DNA of 29,197 nucleotides, taken from positions 1-29,197 of the forward strand of contig DESG01000114.1 in the NCBI GenBank assembly GCA_002361175.1, read 5' to 3'. Below, piece by piece: positions 6,575-15,122 of this stretch. Every line of letters begins with the position of its first letter. Position 1 is the first letter of the stretch. Below the pieces are notes generated by a model that did not search any database, was not told where the DNA came from, and saw only the letters and a program-made list of their open reading frames with translations. This DNA comes from Lachnoclostridium sp. UBA3320. Its GTDB lineage: Bacteria; Bacillota; Clostridia; Lachnospirales; Lachnospiraceae. A program made the translations under genes and the position numbers.

Positions 6575-7543
6575 ATGGGTTCATCTATAAAAACTACAGA
6601 AATTAAAAAGCTGTCTGGAAAAACAAAAGGATATTTGGTGTTAGTTGTTTTACTTATCCTGTCATGGGCAGTTTTCAAGGTGATTACACCAGGCAATTTT
6701 GGTTCTCCAAGTCAGCTGCTTCAATATTTTCAAGCTGGTCTGCTTGCTGCGACAGGTGCTGTTGGTTTTTATTTTGTAATGGTTATGGGAATGTTTGATT
6801 TTTCCATAGGTTCAAATATTATTCTTTCGGCCATTGTTGGGTGCGTTATGGCAACAAGGTTTGGACTAGGATATCCAGGGTTTGTTCTTGGAAGTATTAT
6901 CTGTGGAGCTATTGTTGGAATACTTAATGGAATTTTTTATGTAAAGCTTAGAATTCCTTCCATGATTGTTACAACAGGACTTGCACTTATTTATGAAGCA
7001 GTATCTAACTATATTGCAGGCGGAGTAGTACAGACACTACCTTCATCACTCCGTTTGTTTGGCTCTATGCAGGGAAGTATAGTCCTTGCTATAATCGCTT
7101 TTATTGTGGCGTACATATTACTGAATTATACAAAGGTAGGAACTTATACCTATGCGATTGGCTCTAATGAATTTGTAGCTAAAAATATGGGTATTAATGT
7201 AAGTAAATATAAGGTAATAGCATTTATTATCAGTGGTGCTTTCTTTGGGGTTGAAGCAATCCTTTCTATCAGTTATGGTTCTTCTATGGTTGCTGTAACA
7301 GGAATGTCTTCTATGAGCCGTAACTTTACACCAACTATGGGATGTTTCTTTGGAATGGCATTTAGAAAATATGGTATTCCGATTCAGGCAATTATTATTG
7401 GTGAGTTTATAATTAACATTATTTTTTATGGATTTATTGCACTGGGAGCACCTACTGCTATTCAGGATGTTATTACAGGTTTGGTACTGCTAATTATTAT
7501 TACTCTTACAACAAAAGTTGATAAGGGCGAAATCGTTAAGTAA
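6575..7543 (+). CDS. CUT2 sugar ABC transporter permease (first subunit)
   Basis: This is an integral membrane subunit of the BPD_transp_2 family (RbsC/AraH type), 322 residues with many hydrophobic segments. The family block VMGMFDFSIGSNIILSAIVG lies at about 70-89 and the coupling segment AIGSNEFVAKNMGINVSKYK at about 195-214. The usual LGG-x-x-x-x-GG loop seen in the other permease (LGGMPISGG) is absent here; the corresponding region reads MSSMSRNFTPTMGCFFG. The subunit is therefore divergent. GAGG lies 8 bases before the ATG. It is the second gene of the arabinose operon, after the hairpin and before the ATPase, and likely pairs with the second permease at 9077 to form a heterodimeric channel. 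Confidence 0.88.
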   Translation: MGSSIKTTEIKKLSGKTKGYLVLVVLLILSWAVFKVITPGNFGSPSQLLQYFQAGLLAATGAVGFYFVMVMGMFDFSIGSNIILSAIVGCVMATRFGLGYPGFVLGSIICGAIVGILNGIFYVKLRIPSMIVTTGLALIYEAVSNYIAGGVVQTLPSSLRLFGSMQGSIVLAIIAFIVAYILLNYTKVGTYTYAIGSNEFVAKNMGINVSKYKVIAFIISGAFFGVEAILSISYGSSMVAVTGMSSMSRNFTPTMGCFFGMAFRKYGIPIQAIIIGEFIINIIFYGFIALGAPTAIQDVITGLVLLIIITLTTKVDKGEIVK

Positions 7544-7560
7544 TAGAAGGAGGACATACA

Positions 7561-9066
7561 ATGAGTGATGAAATAAGATTACAGGTCAAAAATTTATGTA
7601 AGTCCTTTGGAGTTACCAAGGCAGTACAGAATGTATCATTTAATATTAATAAAGGAGAAGTACATGCACTGATTGGTGAGAATGGTTCAGGTAAATCTAC
7701 CCTCACTAATATGTTGACAGGTATTCATCCTATTGACAGTGGCACATTTATTTTAGATGGTAAAGAAATTCATCCAAAGAATCAGGTTGAAGCAAATGAT
7801 GAAGGAGTATCTATTATAGTTCAAGAGCTTGGTACGCTTTCAGGTCTTACAGTTGCCGAAAATATTTTTCTTGGGCATGAAGACAAATTTGTAAAATATG
7901 GAATTAAAAATACAAATGCCATGAATAAGGAAGCTGATAATCTGCTTGAGAAATATGGTTTTAGCCGTATTAAAGCATCGCATATGATTGATGAGTATAA
8001 TTTTGAAGACAGAAAGTTAGTGGAGATTGTAAAAGCTACATATTTTTCACCAAAGATTGTAGTTATTGATGAGACAACTACAGCACTTTCACAAGAAGGT
8101 CGTGAAGAACTATATAAACATATGGAGCGCATTCGTTCAGAGGGCAACACAATTATCTTTATTTCCCATGACTTACCAGAGATTTTAGACAAATCAGATA
8201 CTATCACTGTTCTTAGAGATGGTGTTTATATTGATACAGTAAAAAGTAAAGATATGAGCGAAGATGATTTGAAAAAATTAATGGTAGGACGTGAAGTTAC
8301 AGGTAAATATTATCGTACAGACTACGATGAAAAGATATCAAATGAAGTAGTTCTTTCAGCAAAGAATGTGACTGTTCCTGGAATTATCGAGAATGTTAGT
8401 TTTGACCTTCACAAAGGGGAAATTCTTGGCTTTGGAGGACTTTCTGAATCTGGTATGCATGAAGTTGGCAAGGCTATTTTTGGAGCTTCTTTTGACAGAG
8501 AAGGGTCTGTTACTTTAGCTGATGGAACACAAATTAATGATATTCCAACAGCGATTAAGCATAGTATTGCCTATACATCAAAAGACCGTGATAATGAATC
8601 AGTAGTTATGAATCAAAGTATTGGCGATAATATCTGTCTGCCATCACTGGATAAACTTGCTTCTGGTCCATTACGTCTTCTAAGTGATAAAAAGCTAAGA
8701 GCATTTGCAGGTAAATATGCAAAAGAAATATCAGTTAAAATGGTTAATACAGACCAGTTTGTATCAGAGTTATCAGGTGGCAACAAGCAAAAAGTAGTTC
8801 TTGCACGCTGGATTGGTAAAGACTCAGATATTATTGTTTTGGATTCTCCAACACGAGGAATTGACATTAAAGTCAAACAGGATATTTATCAGCTAATGGA
8901 CCAGATGCGTAAAAGTGGGAAATCTATCATTATGATTTCTGAAGAGCTTATGGAGCTGATTGGAATGTGCGACAGGATTATTATTATGAGAGATGGCAAA
9001 CTCAATGGCGAGCTTATGCGAAGTCCTGATATGGATGAAAACAGCCTAATCTCAAAGATGGTTTAA
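7561..9066 (+). CDS. CUT2 sugar ABC transporter ATPase (double domain, AraG/RbsA-like)
   Basis: This cytosolic protein of 501 residues has two fused nucleotide-binding domains and powers sugar uptake. Domain 1 has Walker A GENGSGKST (39-47), Walker B IVVIDE with Glu171 and the switch His203, but where an LSxGQ signature is expected it reads NFEDRKLVEI (148-157). Domain 2 has no Walker A lysine (GLSESGMHE, about 293-301) and has Ser429 in place of the catalytic Glu (VLDSPTRGID), but keeps a clean signature LSGGN (404-408). Since sites form between Walker motifs of one domain and the signature of the other, one site is intact and the other wholly degenerate. It lies between the two permease genes and has its own AGGAGG-like ribosome site. 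Substrate assignment to arabinose rests on context. Confidence 0.92.
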   Translation: MSDEIRLQVKNLCKSFGVTKAVQNVSFNINKGEVHALIGENGSGKSTLTNMLTGIHPIDSGTFILDGKEIHPKNQVEANDEGVSIIVQELGTLSGLTVAENIFLGHEDKFVKYGIKNTNAMNKEADNLLEKYGFSRIKASHMIDEYNFEDRKLVEIVKATYFSPKIVVIDETTTALSQEGREELYKHMERIRSEGNTIIFISHDLPEILDKSDTITVLRDGVYIDTVKSKDMSEDDLKKLMVGREVTGKYYRTDYDEKISNEVVLSAKNVTVPGIIENVSFDLHKGEILGFGGLSESGMHEVGKAIFGASFDREGSVTLADGTQINDIPTAIKHSIAYTSKDRDNESVVMNQSIGDNICLPSLDKLASGPLRLLSDKKLRAFAGKYAKEISVKMVNTDQFVSELSGGNKQKVVLARWIGKDSDIIVLDSPTRGIDIKVKQDIYQLMDQMRKSGKSIIMISEELMELIGMCDRIIIMRDGKLNGELMRSPDMDENSLISKMV

Positions 9067-9076
9067 GGAGGTAGTC

Positions 9077-10045
9077 ATGGCTAGTGCAAATACAAAAACA
9101 ATAAGTAAGGAAGAAGAACTAAAAAAGTTTTCCATAATGACAATGCTGCGCAGAGTACTTCCAATTATAGGCTTAATAGCAATTTTTATATTATTTAATG
9201 TTCTTACAGGCGGCAGAATGATGTCAAATATGAATTTGGTACTTTCTCAGGTGTATGTCACAATGATTGCCGCTATGGGTGTGTTTTTTATCATGTCAAT
9301 GGGTGGTTTGGATTTTTCACAAGGTTCAATACTTGGTCTTTCATCTATTGTAGTGTGCATGATATCCAAAACTAATATAGCGCTTGCAATTGTTGGAGGT
9401 ATTGCTACAGGTGCAGCAATTGGTGCAATTAATGGTTTCTTTTATATAAATCGTAAAATTAAATCTTTTATTGTTACAATATGTACAATGTTCTTATTTA
9501 GAGGTATAATTAAATATCTGACAACGGATGCTCCAATAGGCGGGTCAGCACTTTTGATTAATTATGATACAACAACATTAAAGTTGACTTGTACACTTAT
9601 CATATTGATAATTGGATTTATCGCATTTCGATATACAAAGTTTGGTACATATCTTAAAGCAATTGGTGCAGGAGAGAAAGCTGCTAAATTTGCAGGTATT
9701 CGTACCGACAGAATGAAATTTCTCATCTATGTTTTAGCAGGAGCAATTACAGGGTTTGCAGCATTTATCAATGTTATTAAAGTAGGTTCTGTAACATCTT
9801 CAGGTGGAAACCAACTTGAAACACAGATTTTGATAGCGTTGGTACTTGGCGGAATGCCAATTTCAGGCGGTGCAAATGTTCGATTTGAAAATATTATTGT
9901 TGGCTCACTACTATACATTGTTTTGAATAGTGGACTTACTATGATAGGTATTACCACACAGATGTTGCAGTTGATTCAAGGTGTTATATTCCTAGTATTT
10001 GTTGCAGTGTTCGCTGACAGAAAATCTCTTCAGGTTATTAAATAA
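9077..10045 (+). CDS. CUT2 sugar ABC transporter permease (second subunit)
   Basis: This second BPD_transp_2 permease is also 322 residues long and starts 10 bases after the ATPase gene, behind an AAGGAGG ribosome site. It is the more canonical of the two, with MSMGGLDFSQGSILGLSS (about 73-90), AIGAGEKAAKFAGI in the coupling region and the conserved LVLGGMPISGGAN loop near 255-267. The N-terminus has a longer hydrophilic head (residues 1-25). With the first permease it probably forms a heterodimer, as in the two-permease galactofuranose and autoinducer-2 importers of this family. It is followed by the repressor gene in the same direction. Confidence 0.88.
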   Translation: MASANTKTISKEEELKKFSIMTMLRRVLPIIGLIAIFILFNVLTGGRMMSNMNLVLSQVYVTMIAAMGVFFIMSMGGLDFSQGSILGLSSIVVCMISKTNIALAIVGGIATGAAIGAINGFFYINRKIKSFIVTICTMFLFRGIIKYLTTDAPIGGSALLINYDTTTLKLTCTLIILIIGFIAFRYTKFGTYLKAIGAGEKAAKFAGIRTDRMKFLIYVLAGAITGFAAFINVIKVGSVTSSGGNQLETQILIALVLGGMPISGGANVRFENIIVGSLLYIVLNSGLTMIGITTQMLQLIQGVIFLVFVAVFADRKSLQVIK

Positions 10046-10086
10046 TCTAAAGATTATAATGCAAGAAATAGGGAGATAGTACAATA

Positions 10087-11172
10087 ATGGCAGTACCAGA
10101 AGCAAAATATCAGAAAGTTATTAATTGGATTACTGGGGAAATTGTAGCCGGAAGGCTACAACCTGGTGACCGATTAATGTCAGAAGAAAAGATGTGTAAA
10201 AAGTTCGACTTGTGTCGTCAGACAATTAGACGTGCAACGCAGGAACTGGCGGAACGTGGAGTCGTAACACGTGTACAGGGAAGTGGGACTTATGTTGGAG
10301 GTGTTATACCAAAAATTCGCAAAGAAAGGTATATGAATGTTGCAGTTGTAAGCACATTTTATGAAAGTTATATTTTTCCACCAACACTTAGAGGTATTGA
10401 AAAGAAACTTTCAGAATCAGGATATACTATGCAGGTTTCTTTTACAGATAACAGAATATCCAATGAGGCAGTGATTCTTAAAACACTTTTAGAAAAAGAC
10501 AATATTGATGGGTTGATAGTAGAGCCTTCTAAAGGGGCACTGCCAAATCCAAATATAAAATATTATAAGGAAATTTCGGATAGACATATTCCAATTATAT
10601 TTTTTAACGATATATATCCAGTATTACAGATGCCATGTGTAAGGCTTGATGATTGGGAAGCTGCAGCAAAAGCAGCACAGTTGCTTATTGATGCTGGACA
10701 CAAAAAAATTGCTGGAATTTTTAAGTTAGATGACGGTCAAGGCCATAGGCGTTATAGTGGATATTTAGGTTCTATTATTAAGGCTAATCTAAAAACTCAT
10801 TCTAGACGAATTTTTTGGATTGATACAGAACTGCAACAGGAATTAGCAGAGCAGGAAGAATATCTTTTTAAGCGAATTGAGGGGTGTACAGGTATTGTTT
10901 GTTACAATGATGAAGTCGCAATTCAAGTGATAGATATTGCATTGAAACGTGGAATACGTGTGCCTGATGATTTATCAGTTGTAGGCATTGATAATTCTAA
11001 TCTTGCAGAAATCTGCAAAGTGCCGTTTACATCATTTTCTCACCCCAAAGAAAAATTAGGAGAAAAAACAGCAGATAACCTTTTAAAAATGATTGACAAC
11101 CCATTATTTGATGGAAATTATATTTTTAGTGCAAAAACTGTTTTGCGTAATTCAATTCGCAAGATACAATAA
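10087..11172 (+). CDS. araR: AraR-type arabinose repressor (GntR head, LacI-like sensor)
   Basis: This transcriptional repressor of arabinose genes is predicted to leave DNA when L-arabinose binds. The first 75 residues are a GntR-type winged helix (KYQKVINWITGEIVAG, SEEKMCKKFDLCRQTIRRA, then the wing VQGSGTYVGG). Residues from about 85 to the end form a LacI/periplasmic-binding-protein-like sensor domain. The length of 361 matches B. subtilis AraR. Its gene sits within the operon it should control, between transport and catabolic genes, so the operon would be autoregulated through the perfect AraR box at 5010-5025. GGGAG lies 11 bases before the ATG. I saw no separate operator directly upstream of the gene. 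Confidence 0.92.
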   Translation: MAVPEAKYQKVINWITGEIVAGRLQPGDRLMSEEKMCKKFDLCRQTIRRATQELAERGVVTRVQGSGTYVGGVIPKIRKERYMNVAVVSTFYESYIFPPTLRGIEKKLSESGYTMQVSFTDNRISNEAVILKTLLEKDNIDGLIVEPSKGALPNPNIKYYKEISDRHIPIIFFNDIYPVLQMPCVRLDDWEAAAKAAQLLIDAGHKKIAGIFKLDDGQGHRRYSGYLGSIIKANLKTHSRRIFWIDTELQQELAEQEEYLFKRIEGCTGIVCYNDEVAIQVIDIALKRGIRVPDDLSVVGIDNSNLAEICKVPFTSFSHPKEKLGEKTADNLLKMIDNPLFDGNYIFSAKTVLRNSIRKIQ

Positions 11173-11219
11173 TTATTAAAAATAAGAAAATTTTTTAACA
11201 GAAAGGAAATTAATCTATT

Positions 11220-12710
11220 ATGAAAGAATATAAATTTTGGTTTTGTACTGGTTCACAGGACCTTTATGGAGATGAGTGTTTGGCGCATGTAGCAGAACAC
11301 TCAAAAATTATTGTGGACGAACTTAACAAATCCAAAAATCTTCCTTTTGAGGTAGTATGGAAACCTACTCTTATTACAAATAAATTGATTAGACAAACTT
11401 TTAATGAAGCAAATACAGATGAGTTATGTGCTGGAGTTATCACATGGATGCATACATTTTCGCCAGCGAAATCATGGATATTGGGATTACAAGAATTTAG
11501 AAAACCATTGCTTCATCTGCATACGCAGTTTAACAGAGAGATTCCATATGATACTATCGACATGGACTTTATGAATGAAAATCAAGCAGCTCATGGTGAT
11601 AGAGAATTTGGACATATTTTTAGTCGTCTTGGTATGGAACGCAAGGTAATTATGGGCTACTGGGCAGATGAAGATGTGCAAAAGAGAATAGGCTCATGGA
11701 TGCGTACAGCTATTGGTGTAATTGAAAGCAGTCATATCCGTGTAATGAGAATTGCTGACAATATGAGAAATGTAGCAGTTACTGAAGGCGATAAAGTAGA
11801 GGCGCAAATTAAGTTTGGCTGGGAGATTGACGCTTATCCTGTCAATGAAATTGCAGAGGCAGTAGATGCTGTGTCACAGGCAGATATTAATGACCTAGTT
11901 GAAGAATATTATGATAAATATGAGATACTTTTGGAAGGAAGAGATGAAAAAGAATTTCGCGAACATGTAGCAGTACAGGCAGGAATTGAAATTGGTTTTG
12001 AAAGATTCCTTAAAGAGAAAAATTATCATGCTATTGTTACTCACTTTGGAGACCTTGGTGCATTAAAGCAGCTTCCAGGTCTTGCTATACAGAGATTGAT
12101 GGAAAAAGGCTATGGCTTTGGCGGTGAGGGTGACTGGAAAACCGCAGCTATGGTGCGTGTTATGAAGATTATGACACAGGGCATGAAAGATGCAAAGGGT
12201 ACTTCTTTTATGGAGGATTATACATATAATCTTGTCCCAGGCAAAGAAGGTATATTGCAGGCTCATATGCTTGAAGTGTGTCCATCTATTGCAGATGGTA
12301 AGATTAGCATCAGAGAGCAGCCGCTTTCTATGGGTGACAGAGAAGACCCTGCAAGACTTGTGTTTACATCAAAGACAGGTCCTGCAATAGCGACATCTTT
12401 AATTGACCTTGGAGACAGATTCCGTCTTATAATTAATGATGTAGAATGTAAAAAAACTGAAAAGCCAATGCCAAATCTTCCAGTAGCAACTGCATTTTGG
12501 ACACCGCAGCCAAATCTTAAAACAGGTGCAGAAGCATGGATTTTAGCAGGAGGTGCACATCATACAGCATTTTCTTATGACCTTACCGCAGAACAGATGG
12601 GAGATTGGGCAAATGCGATGGACATTGAGGCAGTTTATATTGATAAGAATACAACCATACGTCAATTTAAAAATGAACTTTTATGGAATAATATTGTGTA
12701 TCGTAAATAA
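11220..12710 (+). CDS. araA: L-arabinose isomerase
   Basis: AraA converts L-arabinose to L-ribulose, the first catabolic step, with a Mn-type divalent metal, in the cytosol. The 496-residue protein has the expected family length and begins with the typical FWFCTGSQDLYG. The metal and active-site residues are visible: Glu303 (GFGGEGDW), Glu332 (FMEDYTY), His349 (QAHMLEVCPS) and a His at 447-448 (GGAHHT), corresponding to E306, E333, H350 and H450 of E. coli. The conserved CAGVITWMHTFSPAK and LLHLHTQFN stretches are intact. A GAAAGGAA ribosome site precedes the start. The kinase gene starts 17 bases after the stop. Confidence 0.97.
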   Translation: MKEYKFWFCTGSQDLYGDECLAHVAEHSKIIVDELNKSKNLPFEVVWKPTLITNKLIRQTFNEANTDELCAGVITWMHTFSPAKSWILGLQEFRKPLLHLHTQFNREIPYDTIDMDFMNENQAAHGDREFGHIFSRLGMERKVIMGYWADEDVQKRIGSWMRTAIGVIESSHIRVMRIADNMRNVAVTEGDKVEAQIKFGWEIDAYPVNEIAEAVDAVSQADINDLVEEYYDKYEILLEGRDEKEFREHVAVQAGIEIGFERFLKEKNYHAIVTHFGDLGALKQLPGLAIQRLMEKGYGFGGEGDWKTAAMVRVMKIMTQGMKDAKGTSFMEDYTYNLVPGKEGILQAHMLEVCPSIADGKISIREQPLSMGDREDPARLVFTSKTGPAIATSLIDLGDRFRLIINDVECKKTEKPMPNLPVATAFWTPQPNLKTGAEAWILAGGAHHTAFSYDLTAEQMGDWANAMDIEAVYIDKNTTIRQFKNELLWNNIVYRK

Positions 12711-12727
12711 AATAGGAGATATATTGT

Positions 12728-14332
12728 ATGGTAAATAAAGATGATATTAAAATGATGATTGAAAATGGAAAGACAGCTTTAGGACTGGAATTTGGCTCTA
12801 CTAGAATTAAGGCTGTGCTTATAGATGAGAAGCATAATCCTATTGCATCAGGTGATTATGAATGGGAAAACCAGTTGGAAAATGGTTTTTGGACATATTC
12901 TCTTGAAAATATCTGGACAGGACTTCATGAAAGTTATAAAAATTTGGTAAGTGATGTTAAAGAAAAATACGAAACTGACTTGACAACGATTGGTGTAATT
13001 GGGTTTAGTGCTATGATGCATGGGTATATGGCATTTGATAAGAATGGCAATCTTCTTGTACCATTTCGCACTTGGCGAAATTCTACGACTGGTCAGGCAG
13101 CAGAGGCTCTAACAGAGCTTTTTAATTACAATATCCCTCAAAGATGGAGTATATCTCATCTGTATCAGGCAATTTTGAACGGAGAAGAACATGTAAAAGA
13201 TATTTCATTTATCACAACATTATCAGGATATATCCATTGGCAGCTTACTGGAAAAAAAGTTCTGGGAGTTGGAGATGCCTCTGGTATGTTTCCTATTGAT
13301 CCAGATACAAAGACATATGACGCAGAAATGATTCAAAAATTTAATAAGCTTATCGCAGATAAGGGCTATCCATGGAAACTAGAAGATATTCTTCCTAAAG
13401 TTTTAATTGCTGGAGAAAGTGCAGGAACGTTGACACAAGAGGGTGTAAAGCTCCTTGATAAAAGCGGCACATTGAAAGTAGGTATTCCACTTTGTCCACC
13501 AGAGGGGGATGCAGGAACAGGAATGGCTGCAACTAACAGTGTTGCAAAGCGTACAGGAAATGTCTCTGCAGGAACTTCAGTATTTGCGATGGTCGTCTTA
13601 GAAAAGGAACTAAAGAAAGTTTATCCAGAGATTGACCTTGTGACAACACCAGATGGAAGTCTTGTAGCTATGGTTCATGCAAATAATTGTACCTCTGATT
13701 TAAATGCATGGGTTGGACTTTTTAAGGAATTTGCTAAAAATTTTGGCATTGATGTAAGTACAGACGAATTATTTAAAACTTTATATAATAAGGCACTTGA
13801 AGGCGATGCAGACTGCGGCGGACTTTTGTCATATGGATATCTTTCTGGTGAAAATGTTACAAATGTTAAGGAAGGAAGACCGATATTTATAAGGTCGCCT
13901 AAGAGTAATTTTAATCTTGCTAATTTTATGAGAGTGCATTTGTTTACAGCACTTGGTGCGCTTAAAATAGGCATGGATATTCTTCTCAAAGAAGAACATA
14001 TTGAGATTGATTCCATTCTTGGGCATGGCGGATTGTTTAAAACAAAGGGTGTAGGACAAAAAATCCTTGCAGCTGCAATTAATACTCCAATATCTGTAAT
14101 GGAAACTGCAGGGGAAGGTGGACCATGGGGAATGGCAATTCTTGCTTCATACATGATTCGCAAAGATAAAGATGAAACTCTCCAAGAATATTTGACACAT
14201 AAAGTATTTGCAGATAATATAGGAACAAGTGTAAAGCCAGATTCAAAAGATGTAAAAGGATTTGAAACTTTTATTGAAAGATATAAAAAAGGTGTAGCAA
14301 TCGAACAGGCAGCGGCAGAGTACTTGATATAG
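12728..14332 (+). CDS. araK: FGGY-family sugar kinase, probable L-ribulokinase (AraK type)
   Basis: This kinase phosphorylates L-ribulose to L-ribulose-5-phosphate, bridging AraA and AraD. The 534-residue chain has the FGGY layout: the N-terminal phosphate loop LGLEFGSTRIKAVLID (18-33), GFSAMMHGY (92-100), the catalytic Asp261 in PPEGDAGTG, GNVSAGTSVF (277-286), and the adenosine-side GHGGLFKTKG and AGEGGPWGMA. It does not look like classic AraB. It resembles the non-orthologous ribulokinase described for Clostridium acetobutylicum and called AraK, and automated annotation often labels such proteins xylulokinase. Position between araA and araD makes ribulokinase much the best call. GGAG lies 10 bases before the ATG; a later Met pair at residues 9-10 is less likely. 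Confidence 0.85.
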   Translation: MVNKDDIKMMIENGKTALGLEFGSTRIKAVLIDEKHNPIASGDYEWENQLENGFWTYSLENIWTGLHESYKNLVSDVKEKYETDLTTIGVIGFSAMMHGYMAFDKNGNLLVPFRTWRNSTTGQAAEALTELFNYNIPQRWSISHLYQAILNGEEHVKDISFITTLSGYIHWQLTGKKVLGVGDASGMFPIDPDTKTYDAEMIQKFNKLIADKGYPWKLEDILPKVLIAGESAGTLTQEGVKLLDKSGTLKVGIPLCPPEGDAGTGMAATNSVAKRTGNVSAGTSVFAMVVLEKELKKVYPEIDLVTTPDGSLVAMVHANNCTSDLNAWVGLFKEFAKNFGIDVSTDELFKTLYNKALEGDADCGGLLSYGYLSGENVTNVKEGRPIFIRSPKSNFNLANFMRVHLFTALGALKIGMDILLKEEHIEIDSILGHGGLFKTKGVGQKILAAAINTPISVMETAGEGGPWGMAILASYMIRKDKDETLQEYLTHKVFADNIGTSVKPDSKDVKGFETFIERYKKGVAIEQAAAEYLI

Positions 14333-14346
14333 GAGATTTATAGAAA

Positions 14347-15051
14347 ATGTTAGAAAAATTAAAAAAAGAAGTATATGAAGCTAATATGCTACTTCCAAAA
14401 TATAGCCTTGTAACTTTTACATGGGGAAATGTAAGTGGCATTGACCGTGAGAAAGGACTTTTTGTAATCAAACCAAGTGGCGTAGATTATAATAAACTAA
14501 GACCAGAGGATATGGTAGTTGTAGATTTACAGGGTAAAAAGATAGAAGGTGATTGTAATCCATCTTCTGATACTGCAACTCATGTAGTACTTTACAACCG
14601 TTTTCCAAATATAGGAGGAATAGTGCATACCCATTCATCTTGGGCTACAAGCTGGGCACAGGCAGGCAGAGGGATTCCATGTTATGGAACAACTCATGCA
14701 GATTATCTGTATGGTGAAGTTCCGTGTGTGCGCAATCTCACAAAGGAAGAAATTGAGGAAGATTATGAAAAAAACACAGGCGTGCTGATTGCAGACGAGT
14801 TTAAGGCAAATGGGATTGACTATGAGGCAATGCCAGCAGTACTTTGTAAAAATCATGGTCCATTTGTGTGGGGAAAAGATGCAAACGAAGCAGTTCATAA
14901 TGCAGTAGTGCTTGAAGAAGTAGCTAAAATGGCAGCAAGATGCGAGATTCTCAACCCACATAATAAACCAGCACCACAAGAGCTGCAAGATAAGCATTAT
15001 TATAGGAAACATGGAGTTAATGCCTATTATGGACAACCAGGACAGTTATAA
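14347..15051 (+). CDS. araD: L-ribulose-5-phosphate 4-epimerase
   Basis: AraD is a zinc enzyme of the class II aldolase family that converts L-ribulose-5-phosphate to D-xylulose-5-phosphate, which enters the pentose phosphate or phosphoketolase route. The 234-residue length is standard. Zinc and catalytic positions line up one residue earlier than in E. coli: Asp75, His94, His96 (VHTHSSW), Asp119 (THADY), His170 (KNHGPF) and Tyr228. The TWGNVSG and KPSG substrate motifs are at 25-31 and 42-45. It is the last gene of the arabinose operon; the start lies 14 bases after the kinase stop, with GGAG slightly far (13 bases). Confidence 0.96.
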   Translation: MLEKLKKEVYEANMLLPKYSLVTFTWGNVSGIDREKGLFVIKPSGVDYNKLRPEDMVVVDLQGKKIEGDCNPSSDTATHVVLYNRFPNIGGIVHTHSSWATSWAQAGRGIPCYGTTHADYLYGEVPCVRNLTKEEIEEDYEKNTGVLIADEFKANGIDYEAMPAVLCKNHGPFVWGKDANEAVHNAVVLEEVAKMAARCEILNPHNKPAPQELQDKHYYRKHGVNAYYGQPGQL

Positions 15052-15071
15052 GCATTATTTTAGATAATTAG

Positions 15072-15109
15072 CCATAAAACCACATATCTTTAGATATGTG
15101 GTTTTATGG
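15072..15109. terminator. 18-bp perfect palindrome, bidirectional terminator
   Basis: CCATAAAACCACATATCT (15072-15089) is perfectly complementary to 15092-15109 across two bases. It lies 20 bases past araD and 13 bases before the end of the converging wall-hydrolase gene. T and A runs lie within the arms rather than after them, so it should work on both strands but without a classic T tail. Confidence 0.75.
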
Positions 15110-15122
15110 TGAAGTTTAGAGA

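Noticed and set aside
10042..10057. Inverted repeat ATAATCT-AA-AGATTAT before araR as an operator or terminator
   Set aside because: It is short, AT-only apart from one C/G pair per arm, overlaps the permease stop and has no T run; likely chance.
13675..14163. 162-residue minus-strand open frame inside the kinase gene
   Set aside because: It is a shadow of the FGGY kinase frame, without recognisable domains.
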